From an uncultured cyanobacterium (lineage in GTDB: Bacteria; Cyanobacteriota; Cyanobacteriia; PCC-6307; Cyanobiaceae): 64,000 bases of DNA. The notes below the pieces were generated by a model, which was not told the DNA's origin, did not search any database, and saw only the letters and a list, made by a program, of their open reading frames with translations. Of this stretch, positions 56,437 to 63,726 are shown piece after piece. The stretch is taken from positions 94,193-158,192 of the forward strand of contig CAIOGZ010000092.1 in NCBI GenBank assembly GCA_903858015.1, in the 5' to 3' direction. A program made the translations under genes and the position numbers. The stretch's first letter is position 1, and each line of letters opens with the position of its first letter.

Positions 56437-56888
56437 GCGGCGCGGCTTTGGGCAGGTCGCCGCAGATCGTTGTGATCGACGCCTCCATGGCACTGGCCTG
56501 GCTGTTCGAGCGCCAGCAACCCATGGATATCGAGCAGGCCAATCGTCTGCTCTGGGCTTGCGGTGAGTCCCGGTGGTGGGTTCCGAGTCTCTGGCATCTG
56601 GAGGTCGCCAATGCCCTACTTGTGGCCGAGCGGCGTTCCGTACTGCCCCAAGTTGAGAGTGATTGCTTTCTGGCCAGGCTGAGCAGTCTGCCCATGCTTA
56701 CGGACACCGATCTGCTCCCAGAACGACGCACCCGGATCATGGCGCTGGCCCGCGATCATGGCCTTTCCAGCTACGACGCCACCTACCTGGAGCTGGCCCA
56801 ACGGCTTGGTGCCACCCTCGCCAGCTTCGATCGCCAGCTCAATCAGGCTGCCAGCGCCAGCGGTGTCACCCTGTTCTCGCAGCTGTAG
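56433..56888 (+). CDS. vapC: PIN-domain ribonuclease toxin (VapC-like)
   Basis: A 151-residue PIN-domain RNase toxin. Acidic residues expected for the metal site: D in VVIDASMALAWLF, E in LWHLEVANALL, D in LSSYDATYLELA and D in LASFDRQLN. It starts with GTG overlapping the antitoxin stop. A Phd-type antitoxin with a VapC-type toxin is a common hybrid pairing. Intact. Confidence 0.9.
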   Translation: MSGAALGRSPQIVVIDASMALAWLFERQQPMDIEQANRLLWACGESRWWVPSLWHLEVANALLVAERRSVLPQVESDCFLARLSSLPMLTDTDLLPERRTRIMALARDHGLSSYDATYLELAQRLGATLASFDRQLNQAASASGVTLFSQL

Positions 56889-56904
56889 CCCTGCGACACC
56901 CCCC

Positions 56905-57144
56905 CTAGGGAATCAGCCCGTGCCCACAGGCTTGGATCTGGATGTCGGCTGACAGACGCAACGCCTCAAGCAGCCGGGCGCTGGGCACCATCACCTGCTG
57001 CAGCGTCGCGTGGATCTGGTGCGCCTGCGCGGGCGCATGGGTGACGATCTCTTGCCCGTGATCACACCCCTGACAACGCGCTCCCGAAATCCGTCTTGGT
57101 ACGAGGTAAGGCTGGCGCAAGGCGCCTGCAGACCTCCGCATCAA
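56905..57144 (-). CDS. Doubtful small ORF
   Basis: A 79-codon frame with Cys and His pairs (GARCQGCDHGQEIVTHAPAQ) and a tail ADIQIQACGHGLIP. The composition is protein-like and the CxxC suggests a metal site, but there is no known family and no ribosome site. It may be the C-terminal end of a lost gene. It lies between two toxin-antitoxin pairs. Confidence 0.25.
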   Translation of the reverse strand: MMRRSAGALRQPYLVPRRISGARCQGCDHGQEIVTHAPAQAHQIHATLQQVMVPSARLLEALRLSADIQIQACGHGLIP

Positions 57145-57162
57145 CTGCAGTGTCCGTTATAG

Positions 57163-57570
57163 TTACGGACTGACCAAAGGTATCGTCTGCCTGCCGTGAC
57201 GACGATAAATGTGGAAATCACTATCAGTGGTGAGAAGCAACGGTGAATCGTTTGTCTCAGCAAGCCGAATCAATGCAGCGTCAGCAAGTGAAGCGGGAAT
57301 ATTTTCATAGCGCTTGAACAGTGAGCTGACAGCACCGATCTGCTCCTGAAGCACAAACGGCAACTGAACAACTCCCCGGTCGATAAATTGCAAAGCCAAT
57401 GCAGGATCAAAACCGGAGCGCTTCAGCAAAAAGCAAGTCTCAGCGACCACAGCCTCACAACTGAGGAATGGAGGAGGCAAAAGCCTGAACTGCTCTACGG
57501 CCCATCTGTGATGGGTATCGTTGCGACTCAATAACGCAACCCAAGGGCCAGTATCAAGCAGTACCGTCAT
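57163..57570 (-). CDS. PIN-domain ribonuclease toxin
   Basis: A 135-residue PIN protein from ATG 57570. Metal-binding acids: D in TVLLDTGPWVALL, E in AVVAETCFLL, D in ASLADAALIRLAE and D in LLTTDSDFHIY. It follows its antitoxin gene by two bases. A perfect hairpin (GTCCGT/ACGGAC, 57152-57170) overlaps its stop codon and may end the transcript. Intact. Confidence 0.88.
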   Translation of the reverse strand: MTVLLDTGPWVALLSRNDTHHRWAVEQFRLLPPPFLSCEAVVAETCFLLKRSGFDPALALQFIDRGVVQLPFVLQEQIGAVSSLFKRYENIPASLADAALIRLAETNDSPLLLTTDSDFHIYRRHGRQTIPLVSP

Positions 57571-57572
57571 GA

Positions 57573-57830
57573 TCAATGAGTTCCGAAGCCAGACAGGTAA
57601 GCAGGGTTGGATGACAGATCAGCTGGCCCACCTTCGCAACAGCCCACGAGATCGGCCAACAAGTCCACCGCGGATGGTGATGTTGAGCCTTCCATGCCCT
57701 GCTCTGAGGTTTGCAGGAACATGGTCAACGCTCGTCGAACCAACTCAGATTTGCTCAGCCGGCGACGGTGAGCCTGCTCTGTAAGCTGCGCATCAAGGTC
57801 TGCGCTCAACTTGAGTGAGATCACCGCCAT
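57573..57830 (-). CDS. Ribbon-helix-helix antitoxin
   Basis: An 85-residue antitoxin. MAVISLKLSADLDAQLTEQA and RRRLSKSELVRRALTMFLQT form a CopG/MetJ ribbon-helix-helix; the remaining acidic part (ADLVGCCEGGPADLSSNPAY) ends with the common SNPxYLxGFG motif of VapB-type partners. It lies immediately upstream of the PIN toxin, two bases from its start. ATG 57830 is chosen over a TTG at 57839. Confidence 0.88.
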   Translation of the reverse strand: MAVISLKLSADLDAQLTEQAHRRRLSKSELVRRALTMFLQTSEQGMEGSTSPSAVDLLADLVGCCEGGPADLSSNPAYLSGFGTH

Positions 57831-58110
57831 GGCCAGCACCCCGTCGTACAGGTCGCCATCCTACCCGGTGTCAGGTGGTATTACGACGCATCTTGGCCGG
57901 CCGAGCTCGACATAGGCCATATGACTCTTCTGATCCCTGCACAATCGGAGGTTCCTGCTCGTTCTTATGATCCTATGAACGTTCATCATCACCCCCCCCG
58001 CGGCATCCTTCGCGAATGGGCAAGCCGCATGCATCGGGTCGGGTGCATGATGTTGTTGGGCAATCCTTGCGGCGCAGGCATCGATTGATGAGAGGCCGAG
58101 CATGGGTGCG

Positions 58111-58488
58111 TCATGTCAAGTCGCCCTGGACTTGCTCGAGCAGCGAGACCGTGATGCCCAGCAGGAGCGGCCAATCTGGAGAGCTTATCGCCACAGTGTC
58201 GTCGTATCGGGTCTGAACCGCAAAGAAAGAGAGATCGGCAATCTGCTCGAACGCGTTGACATCGGTACCCGATTCCTTCAGCCAATCCATCAAGGCGACG
58301 AGGTCGTGGGTGAAGGGAGCCAGGCCTCCCTTGATGTGGATCCAGCTTTTGAGGGCTTTTTCGCAGGCCTGTTGAAGCCGAAAACCGATGCTGCTGTCGC
58401 GGAAGCCCGAGAGCTCCACCATGCGCTGCGCCTCCACCAGATCAGCTTGGGCGATCCGGAGGTAGCGCAGGGCATCCGGATCAACCAT
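58111..58488 (-). CDS. HEPN-domain protein (HepT-like)
   Basis: A 125-residue all-helical HEPN protein with the pattern DLVEAQRMVELSGF...GFRLQQACEKALKSW typical of the family. The RNase motif Rx4-6H of HepT toxins is not clear: the expected region reads QTRYDDTVAISSPDW with no histidine, so nuclease activity is doubtful. It starts inside the end of the nucleotidyltransferase gene (8-bp overlap), the usual MNT-HEPN order. Confidence 0.82.
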   Translation of the reverse strand: MVDPDALRYLRIAQADLVEAQRMVELSGFRDSSIGFRLQQACEKALKSWIHIKGGLAPFTHDLVALMDWLKESGTDVNAFEQIADLSFFAVQTRYDDTVAISSPDWPLLLGITVSLLEQVQGDLT

Positions 58489-58834
58489 TCAGCAAAATTC
58501 CTTCTTGATAAGCCAGGGATGTAACGGCACTTCTGTATTGCTGGCGTTGACTCACTTCAGTTTCGGTGTAAAGAAGCAGATCAAGCGGCAGCCGATGACT
58601 GGAATATTGGCGCCAAAGGTCTCCCAGCACGCGAACGCGATCATGGCCAGCTAGCCACTGATCCGGCACGGTGATTAGCAGATCCACGTCGGAATCAGGC
58701 CGGCATGTCCCCCTGGCGCGTGATCCAAACAGGCGGACCTGGGCTTGCGGGATGGCAGCGGCGATTCCTGAGGCGATCGCGCTGATCCGCGGGTCGATCG
58801 GGGTGGAGGTAGTGGTGGAGGGAGCGGCTGTCAT
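58481..58834 (-). CDS. MNT-type nucleotidyltransferase antitoxin
   Basis: A 117-residue minimal nucleotidyltransferase. The signature VRLFGSRARGTCRPDSDVDL holds GSxARG and the two catalytic aspartates; a third acid lies in LPLDLLLY. In the HEPN/MNT systems such as HepT/MntA, the enzyme AMPylates the HEPN partner and neutralises it. It overlaps the HEPN gene by eight bases. The N-terminus is Ser/Thr/Pro-rich. Confidence 0.88.
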   Translation of the reverse strand: MTAAPSTTTSTPIDPRISAIASGIAAAIPQAQVRLFGSRARGTCRPDSDVDLLITVPDQWLAGHDRVRVLGDLWRQYSSHRLPLDLLLYTETEVSQRQQYRSAVTSLAYQEGILLNG

Positions 58835-58933
58835 GGAGGCATTCTGACCGAGCAGGCATGGGGGCGGCAGAACCGCAGGGTGAGCATCAGCCAGGGCAAA
58901 ACCAACAGCCCCAGGGCAAAGGGCCCAAGGGCT

Positions 58934-60136
58934 CTAGCCGCCAGGCTTCCGCGCAGCGGTAGCACCAAGAAGGGAGCCTGGGGGAGAGGGACACCAGGGG
59001 CGCAGACCGCTGCTGGTGAAGCCGTCGACCGGGTCGATGCAGCGCCGGAAGGCGGCGCGGCACCTTAGGGGTCCGTGGATACACGCGCCGCCGTGCAGCA
59101 GCTTCCACCCACGCTGCCCACTTTCTCGTCTCACCAGGTCGGCATTGTCGCCGGCCCAACCGTGCAGGCCGCTGGGATGCAGTTGCAACTGACCAAAGAA
59201 ATCAGAGCGCAGGGTGGCGATGATCAGCACCTGGCTGGCCTTCATGGCCAGCAGCTCAGCCAGAAGGGCCAGGAAGGGCCAGGAAGGCATCGGCGGCGGC
59301 GGCCGGCTTCGGATTGCGCTCGTTGCCCCGGTCGAGCACCTCCTCGAACTGGTCGATGGGGATCACCACCCAGGCATCCTGCTGGTTGCTCTGCAGCCGC
59401 AACTGCCGCAGCTGACGGTGCAAGGCCTCCGCCGTGGTGGCGTCTTCGTCGGGGGGCGGCAAATCGAGTGCCCTGTAAGCCTGCCGCAGCACTGCCGCCA
59501 GAGCCGGGGTCGGATCCTCAGCCTCCTCCGGCCGGAACGGCTCCAGCACGATCCAGCGGCCCTTGTCGGCTTCCGCCAGCCAGGGCACCAGCCCCGCCCG
59601 CAGCAGCGACGACTTGCCGCACCCCGAGGCGCCGAGGATCACCAGCAGCCGCGACTGGCGCTGGGGCAACTGATTGATCGTCTCTTGCAGTGCGCGGAGC
59701 ACCTAGTCTTGCCCGAAGAACACCGCTGCATGGCGCCGCTCGAAGGTCTTCAGCCCCGGAAACGGCGAAGCCCCAGGCTCATCCGGCGGCGGCCAGGACA
59801 GGCGGCTCTGCCAGCTCAGCGGTTTCAGGCCCTTCAGCAGCCGTTGCCAGCCCGTATCCGCTCCATCGCCACACCCAGTTCCGCCAGGCACCATTGCGAG
59901 GCGGCGTAGGCCTCACTGCAGATCACGATCACCGCCGCGCACAGCTGCAGGTGCCCATAGAGCTGATCCCGCCAGCGCTCGCCGGTCAGAATGCCAGCGT
60001 CGGGGTCGAAGTCGAGAAACAACGAGTGGAAGCGCTGCTCCTGGGGCCGTTGCTTCTGCGCATCTTTCAGCCAATCACGGATCCGCTCGGCCCAGGCGTT
60101 GTCGTGGCTGCTGTGGCTGATGAAGATGGAGCTCAC
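58934..60136 (-). pseudogene. TIR-nSTAND immune-type protein, broken
   Basis: The start (MSSIFISHSSHDNAWAERIR from ATG 60136) is a TIR domain with the WCLAE glutamate motif; it ends at a frameshift near 59850. The next frame reads PGASPFPGLKTFERRHAAVF, an nSTAND start, then meets a TAG at 59703-59705 and continues with Walker A LGASGCGKSSLLRAGL and Walker B VIPIDQFEEVLD. A 10-bp tandem duplication (AAGGGCCAGG at 59264-59273 and 59274-59283) shifts the frame once more before MKASQVLIIATLRSDFFGQL. The sensor half of the protein is absent. Intact relatives act in antiphage defence. Confidence 0.85.
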
Positions 60137-60222
60137 GATGCAGGTGCCGAAGCGGCCTCAGGCCAAATTACCTGGGCTTCACTGGCCTGGCCATTAATGG
60201 GCTATCGCGGGACTGGTGATTT

Positions 60223-60307
60223 GCCTAACGTTCAAGATCAGAAGCGGGCAGCAGCTTTGACTTTGCCATAGCCCTCCGCTCCCGTCTTCTGTATCTTGAT
60301 GTTAGAA
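60223..60307 (+). other. attC-like recombination site (C)
   Basis: Left core GCCTAAC (60223-60229, RYYYAAC), then arms GTTCAAGATCAGAAGCGGG and CCCGTCTTCTGTATCTTGAT, which pair fully except for two extra bases on the right arm. The right core-like sequence is GTTAGAA (60301-60307). The unpaired bases on one arm are the hallmark of folded attC. It opens the relBE cassette. Confidence 0.75.
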
Positions 60308-60314
60308 GGTCCAC

Positions 60315-60578
60315 TCATCGGTAGACATCTCTTCTGTGGCCAACCTTAACAACGTCGACAACTCGCGCCTCATCATCGACGGAGTAAATGACCCGATAGT
60401 TGCCTTGACGGACACGATAAAGATTGGGTCTGCCCGCGAGCTTTTCAGACCCTAATGGGCGCGGCTGAGTGGCCAGTGATTTGACCTTTTCAATCAATCG
60501 CGTCAGCGTCGCCTTGTCTGATATCGATTGTAGTTCTTTAGCAGCTGATGGCTTAATCGAGAGACTATAGTCGGCCAC
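60315..60578 (-). CDS. RelE/ParE-family toxin
   Basis: An 87-residue RelE-type toxin that probably cleaves mRNA on the ribosome. ADYSLSIKPSAAKELQSISD and LGSEKLAGRPNLYRVRQGNY followed by RVIYSVDDEARVVDVVKVGH are textbook RelE. It overlaps its antitoxin gene by 14 bp. It runs against the cassette direction. Intact. Confidence 0.92.
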   Translation of the reverse strand: MADYSLSIKPSAAKELQSISDKATLTRLIEKVKSLATQPRPLGSEKLAGRPNLYRVRQGNYRVIYSVDDEARVVDVVKVGHRRDVYR

Positions 60579-60795
60579 TATTTCTTAAGCTTGTGACAAA
60601 CTCTTCGAAGCCAGAGCTTGGCTCATCTTGCCTCTGATCAGCGTCTCTCAAATCATCGGCATCTTCGGCCAATGTCATGCGCACTGCTTCATTGACCATG
60701 TCCGATATTGATCGGTTACATGCAGCAGCTCTCAAGCGCAGTGCACGATGAACTTCCGCGTCGAAGTAGATGGTGGCACGTTTCGTTTCATCCAT
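60565..60795 (-). CDS. RelB/CopG-type antitoxin
   Basis: A 76-residue antitoxin with a ribbon-helix-helix start (ATIYFDAEVHRALRLRAAAC, then NRSISDMVNEAVRMTLAEDA) and an acidic C-terminal tail. GAGGG lies four bases before the ATG at 60795. A promoter/operator palindrome lies 18 bp upstream. The toxin gene overlaps its end. Confidence 0.88.
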   Translation of the reverse strand: MDETKRATIYFDAEVHRALRLRAAACNRSISDMVNEAVRMTLAEDADDLRDADQRQDEPSSGFEEFVTSLRNSGRL

Positions 60796-60801
60796 CCCTC
60801 A

Positions 60802-60830
60802 ACACTAGCGCTTTGACGTTAAAGCGTCAA
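60802..60830 (-). promoter_or_regulatory. relBE promoter with embedded operator palindrome
   Basis: On the minus strand, TTGACG (60830-60825) and TAGTGT (60807-60802) are 17 bp apart. TTGACG-TTAAAG-CGTCAA (60813-60830) is a perfect 6-bp inverted repeat covering the -35 box, and CGCTTT...AAAGCG overlaps it. Binding of the RelBE complex here would block transcription. Confidence 0.5.
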
Positions 60831-60858
60831 GACAGCGACGCTTCCGGCTTTCCTTTGA

Positions 60859-60956
60859 TCCTTCTAACGCTGCCCCTGAGTGGCAGGCAGGAAGACTCGG
60901 GTAGAGGAATTGGGAGCCGTAGGTGGCCTGTCCACTTGAGGGGCTTGTTCGAAGGA
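60859..60956 (+). other. attC-like recombination site (A)
   Basis: Outer arms TCCTTCTAAC and GTTCGAAGGA pair with one mismatch. Inner arms GCCCCTGAGTGGCAGGC and GGCCTGTCCACTTGAGGGGC pair with two extra bases on the right. The core position is GTTCGAA (60947-60953), off consensus. It ends the 646-bp relBE cassette and begins the TIR/ATPase cassette. Confidence 0.7.
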
Positions 60957-61071
60957 AGAAGATCAAAACGGATGTTCATTATCCAATAGACTGTTCCTAA
61001 GAATTAAGGAGCACAATCTGGGAGTTGGATAATATTTGGGGCAACAAAATAGCGTCTGTTAGCGAGAAAGA

Positions 61072-62568
61072 TCAAGAAGACGGTTCTTTGTCAAGACTTA
61101 AGGAGCTTAGGCCACTTGAAATCTTATTCATGAGCTCCTGAATCTCCGATAGCTTCTTAGCCATAGAAATCATTTCATCGCCTAGCGTAGCTATTTTCTT
61201 GTCAAGAACAGAAATAGCTTCACTATTCTTACTTGCTCCCTCAATAATCTGACGGTACTTTTGGCCCACTTGTTTAGATTGTTTCAGATTTATAGAGGCA
61301 TTTGCGAGTACCTGATCTCGTTGAGAGACGGATTCATTTAGCTTGCTTATTTGCGAATTAAGCTCAGATAGCTTAGCATTGTACTCAGTTTTTACTGTGG
61401 CGATCATCCGATCAGAATTACGATCTAGTGAGAAAAAAGCAAAAACCGCTACACAGATAATTAGCACAATAGCCATGATGAGAGCTGGTACAAGTAAATG
61501 CTCCAGTCGCTCTCCTGTAATTGACAGAAAACGAAGAACATTAAAGGGTGATGTTGTGTCGTAGCCCGAAGACTGTTTAGCCTCAAGAATCAGGTCAGTC
61601 TCATCGAGGTCCTCTGTAGGCAAGGGTGACATAGGTTCGTAGCTGGACAGCCTTGTGGCACCAAGAATTTTCTCGACATCATTAAAATCTGCAGAAAGCA
61701 AGGATGATATGCTTTCGTAAGCATAACCAAGACTTTCTGGGTCATCTATGCTTTTAGAGAGCACTGCGAGCTTCTCGCCAAAGCTAAAGTAGGGAACGTG
61801 TGGAATTTTGGTTCGCTCGACTGCCAGACGTGGAGAGAATTCTTTTGGCAACCAGCTTTGATAGTATTCAGCCAATTCCTGAGCGAAGATATCTATCCAT
61901 TTCTGGGACTCCTCGAATTCAGTACGACCATCAAATCTACTCGCGAGAGGCAAGACTGTTAAAGGCATTCGTTCATACGCTAAGGCATTCTTTCTGGCCT
62001 TCTGTGCTCTTGCTATAATATCTTTCAGCCCGAAGAAGCTCTGATTATTTGCAGTAAAAACTGCAACCAAGACATCAGGAAGCTGGATGGTGCATATACC
62101 TCCAGAGTCGGTTAAGCCGGTACGGCTATCAATAAGAGTTACATCATATTCGCTTTTCCAGGCTTCCCGAAGTGATTCGATTATTGAGCCACCCGAATGC
62201 ACCTCGAAGAATTCACTCCAACTAAAGTCTGCCAATGAACTTATTACTTCATCGCTACCATCATTCGCCTTCATTAATGATAGCGTACGGCCATCTGCAA
62301 TTTCAATCTCTGTCAAATAGCTTTTCCAGGCAAGTTGAGCAGCGTGTTTATCATCTCTAATATTCTGTAGGAGGTTAAGGAGGCCTCCATTTGGTGATTC
62401 TTGAGCTGGGAGGTCTTGAAAGTATTTGTCGATTCCGGGTGCTTCTAGATCAAAATCAACTATAAGCACACTGAGCCCACGAAGTGCAAGCAAGCAGGCA
62501 ATATTAGCTAATGCCATCGAGCGACCAACCCCACCCTTGAATGAATAGAAGGTAGCGATGTATCCCAT
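61072..62568 (-). CDS. Membrane-anchored MinD/ParA-like ATPase with coiled coil
   Basis: A 498-residue protein. Residues 1-300 form a MinD/ParA P-loop ATPase: deviant Walker A FYSFKGGVGRSMALANIA with the signature lysine (K11) but Arg in place of the second lysine (R16), VLIVDFDLEAPGIDKYF, and Walker B YDVTLIDSRTGLTDSGG. One membrane segment follows at about 360-380 (VPALIMAIVLIICVAVFAFF), then about 110 residues of coiled coil. The gene is AT-rich. Its ATG shares one base with the TIR gene stop (TGATG). KGGVGR-type ATPases are known near TIR and other conflict genes, but the membrane and coiled-coil tail is distinctive. Confidence 0.88.
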   Translation of the reverse strand: MGYIATFYSFKGGVGRSMALANIACLLALRGLSVLIVDFDLEAPGIDKYFQDLPAQESPNGGLLNLLQNIRDDKHAAQLAWKSYLTEIEIADGRTLSLMKANDGSDEVISSLADFSWSEFFEVHSGGSIIESLREAWKSEYDVTLIDSRTGLTDSGGICTIQLPDVLVAVFTANNQSFFGLKDIIARAQKARKNALAYERMPLTVLPLASRFDGRTEFEESQKWIDIFAQELAEYYQSWLPKEFSPRLAVERTKIPHVPYFSFGEKLAVLSKSIDDPESLGYAYESISSLLSADFNDVEKILGATRLSSYEPMSPLPTEDLDETDLILEAKQSSGYDTTSPFNVLRFLSITGERLEHLLVPALIMAIVLIICVAVFAFFSLDRNSDRMIATVKTEYNAKLSELNSQISKLNESVSQRDQVLANASINLKQSKQVGQKYRQIIEGASKNSEAISVLDKKIATLGDEMISMAKKLSEIQELMNKISSGLSSLSLDKEPSS

Positions 62569-63185
62569 CAGTAAAATCTCGGAACTCCTAATTGTCTTGG
62601 TTCATTTTTCTTGTGCTGCTGATACAGTTCCCGAGCTGACAACTCTTTCCAAGAAGGATCGCATTCAGGAACAGTTCTGACAGACTTTACGATACATAGA
62701 ACCCACTTTTTAACAAGAAGAGAAAGGCTTTCTTCGGCCAAGCTGTTTGATGCCATGCGTACATTTACAAACTCCGAAAGATCGGTATAGCTTATGTCGC
62801 CAACTTCGCGGGGAAAGTCTTTGCCATCATGAATGACTGCAGGATGTATGAGCCTAGCAGGATTTTCGAAGGTCCCATAACTATAAATGTTCTCCCTTGC
62901 TCGGAACCGGGTAAACTCTAATGTGCACCAATCACTAGAAAAATAGTTTTTAGTCCAAAGCGGGACTAGGATGGCAGATTTGGACAGAGCACGATCAAGT
63001 GTTTCGGGCCATGAGGCCCCATTTTCTATGTTAGTATCGACAAAGATACGAGCGTCTCTCCCAAGCTCACTTGTAAGCCAATGATCAAAGATTGGCATAA
63101 ATATGTAACTAACCCACTTAGGCCAGTCCTTAGCTCGCGAATAACTTAAGAATACATCATATTCGTAATTAAAAGGGTGGTTCAT
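62568..63185 (-). CDS. TIR-domain protein
   Basis: About 205 residues from ATG 63185 (the frame opens 19 codons earlier). The TIR fold is clear: YEYDVFLSYSRAKDWPKWVS, ARIFVDTNIENGASWPETLD, LSKSAILVPLWTKNYFSSDW, then WCTLEF with the glutamate expected for NAD-cleaving TIRs. After about residue 150 comes a helical C-terminal part of unknown role. It is followed by the ATPase gene with a one-base overlap and preceded by a small ORF one base away. NADase activity is inference. Confidence 0.88.
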   Translation of the reverse strand: MNHPFNYEYDVFLSYSRAKDWPKWVSYIFMPIFDHWLTSELGRDARIFVDTNIENGASWPETLDRALSKSAILVPLWTKNYFSSDWCTLEFTRFRARENIYSYGTFENPARLIHPAVIHDGKDFPREVGDISYTDLSEFVNVRMASNSLAEESLSLLVKKWVLCIVKSVRTVPECDPSWKELSARELYQQHKKNEPRQLGVPRFY

Positions 63186-63186
63186 T

Positions 63187-63423
63187 TTAAATGCCAGCCC
63201 ATCGAGGATTGGATATGAACGCTGAGTTAAATAGGAAAGCATTGCTCATTTGCGCTTGCAACATGTCAAGATTCTGTTCGAAACAATAAGCCCACAGACC
63301 TGGCAATTGTCGTCTCACGTCAGGATTCTCGGACAAGAGCTCTCGTGCAAATTTTATAGTTCGAGTAAAATATATAGATGGAAGCTTTGCAAAACGTAAC
63401 GCTGTAGGGCTGCGAATGTCCAT
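63187..63423 (-). CDS. Small first ORF of the TIR/ATPase operon, unknown
   Basis: A 78-codon ORF from ATG 63423 ending TAA one base before the TIR start. It begins MDIRSPTALRFAKLPSIYFT and reads as a helical, soluble protein (ARELLSENPDVRRQLPGLWA, FEQNLDMLQAQMSNAFLFNS). AT-rich codon use matches the two genes that follow. It starts 12 bp from the attC-like site, so its leader would come from that site. No family is recognised. Confidence 0.5.
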   Translation of the reverse strand: MDIRSPTALRFAKLPSIYFTRTIKFARELLSENPDVRRQLPGLWAYCFEQNLDMLQAQMSNAFLFNSAFISNPRWAGI

Positions 63424-63435
63424 TCCCGTGGGCCC

Positions 63436-63535
63436 CGGCTTTCGAACGCTGCCCCTGAGTGGCAGGCAGGGCTTTCTGAACGAAGCCAAGGATTGGTAGT
63501 GGCCTGTCCACTCCAGGGGCTTGTTGGACTAAGCC
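63436..63535 (+). other. attC-like recombination site (B)
   Basis: Left core TTCGAAC (63441-63447), arms GCTGCCCCTGAGTGGCAGGC and GGCCTGTCCACTCCAGGGGC, and right core GTTGGAC (63523-63529), which fits GTTRRRY. GGCTT/AAGCC extend the outer stem. The left arm is identical to that of the site at 60859, so the two sites bound a cassette of 2,576 bp (60948-63523). Confidence 0.75.
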
Positions 63536-63726
63536 GCTGCGCGGCAGATACAAACCCACTATAGCCTACTTTCCGTAATACGCCTACAGGATGATGGGTT
63601 GATTGCAGGCAGGCATGGGCTGGCGCGCGGATGGCCATCGCTCAGGAGTCTCGCAGTTCCACAGTGAAGGATGCACACCGTCATGGGTGTGTGATTTCTT
63701 TCATCCCCTTGGGGGTAAACCTCACC

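Noticed and set aside
57975..58070. Minus-strand GCCCAACAACATCATGCACC resembling an attC left end
   Set aside because: No complementary right arm or GTTRRRY core was found within reach, so it is at most a fragment.
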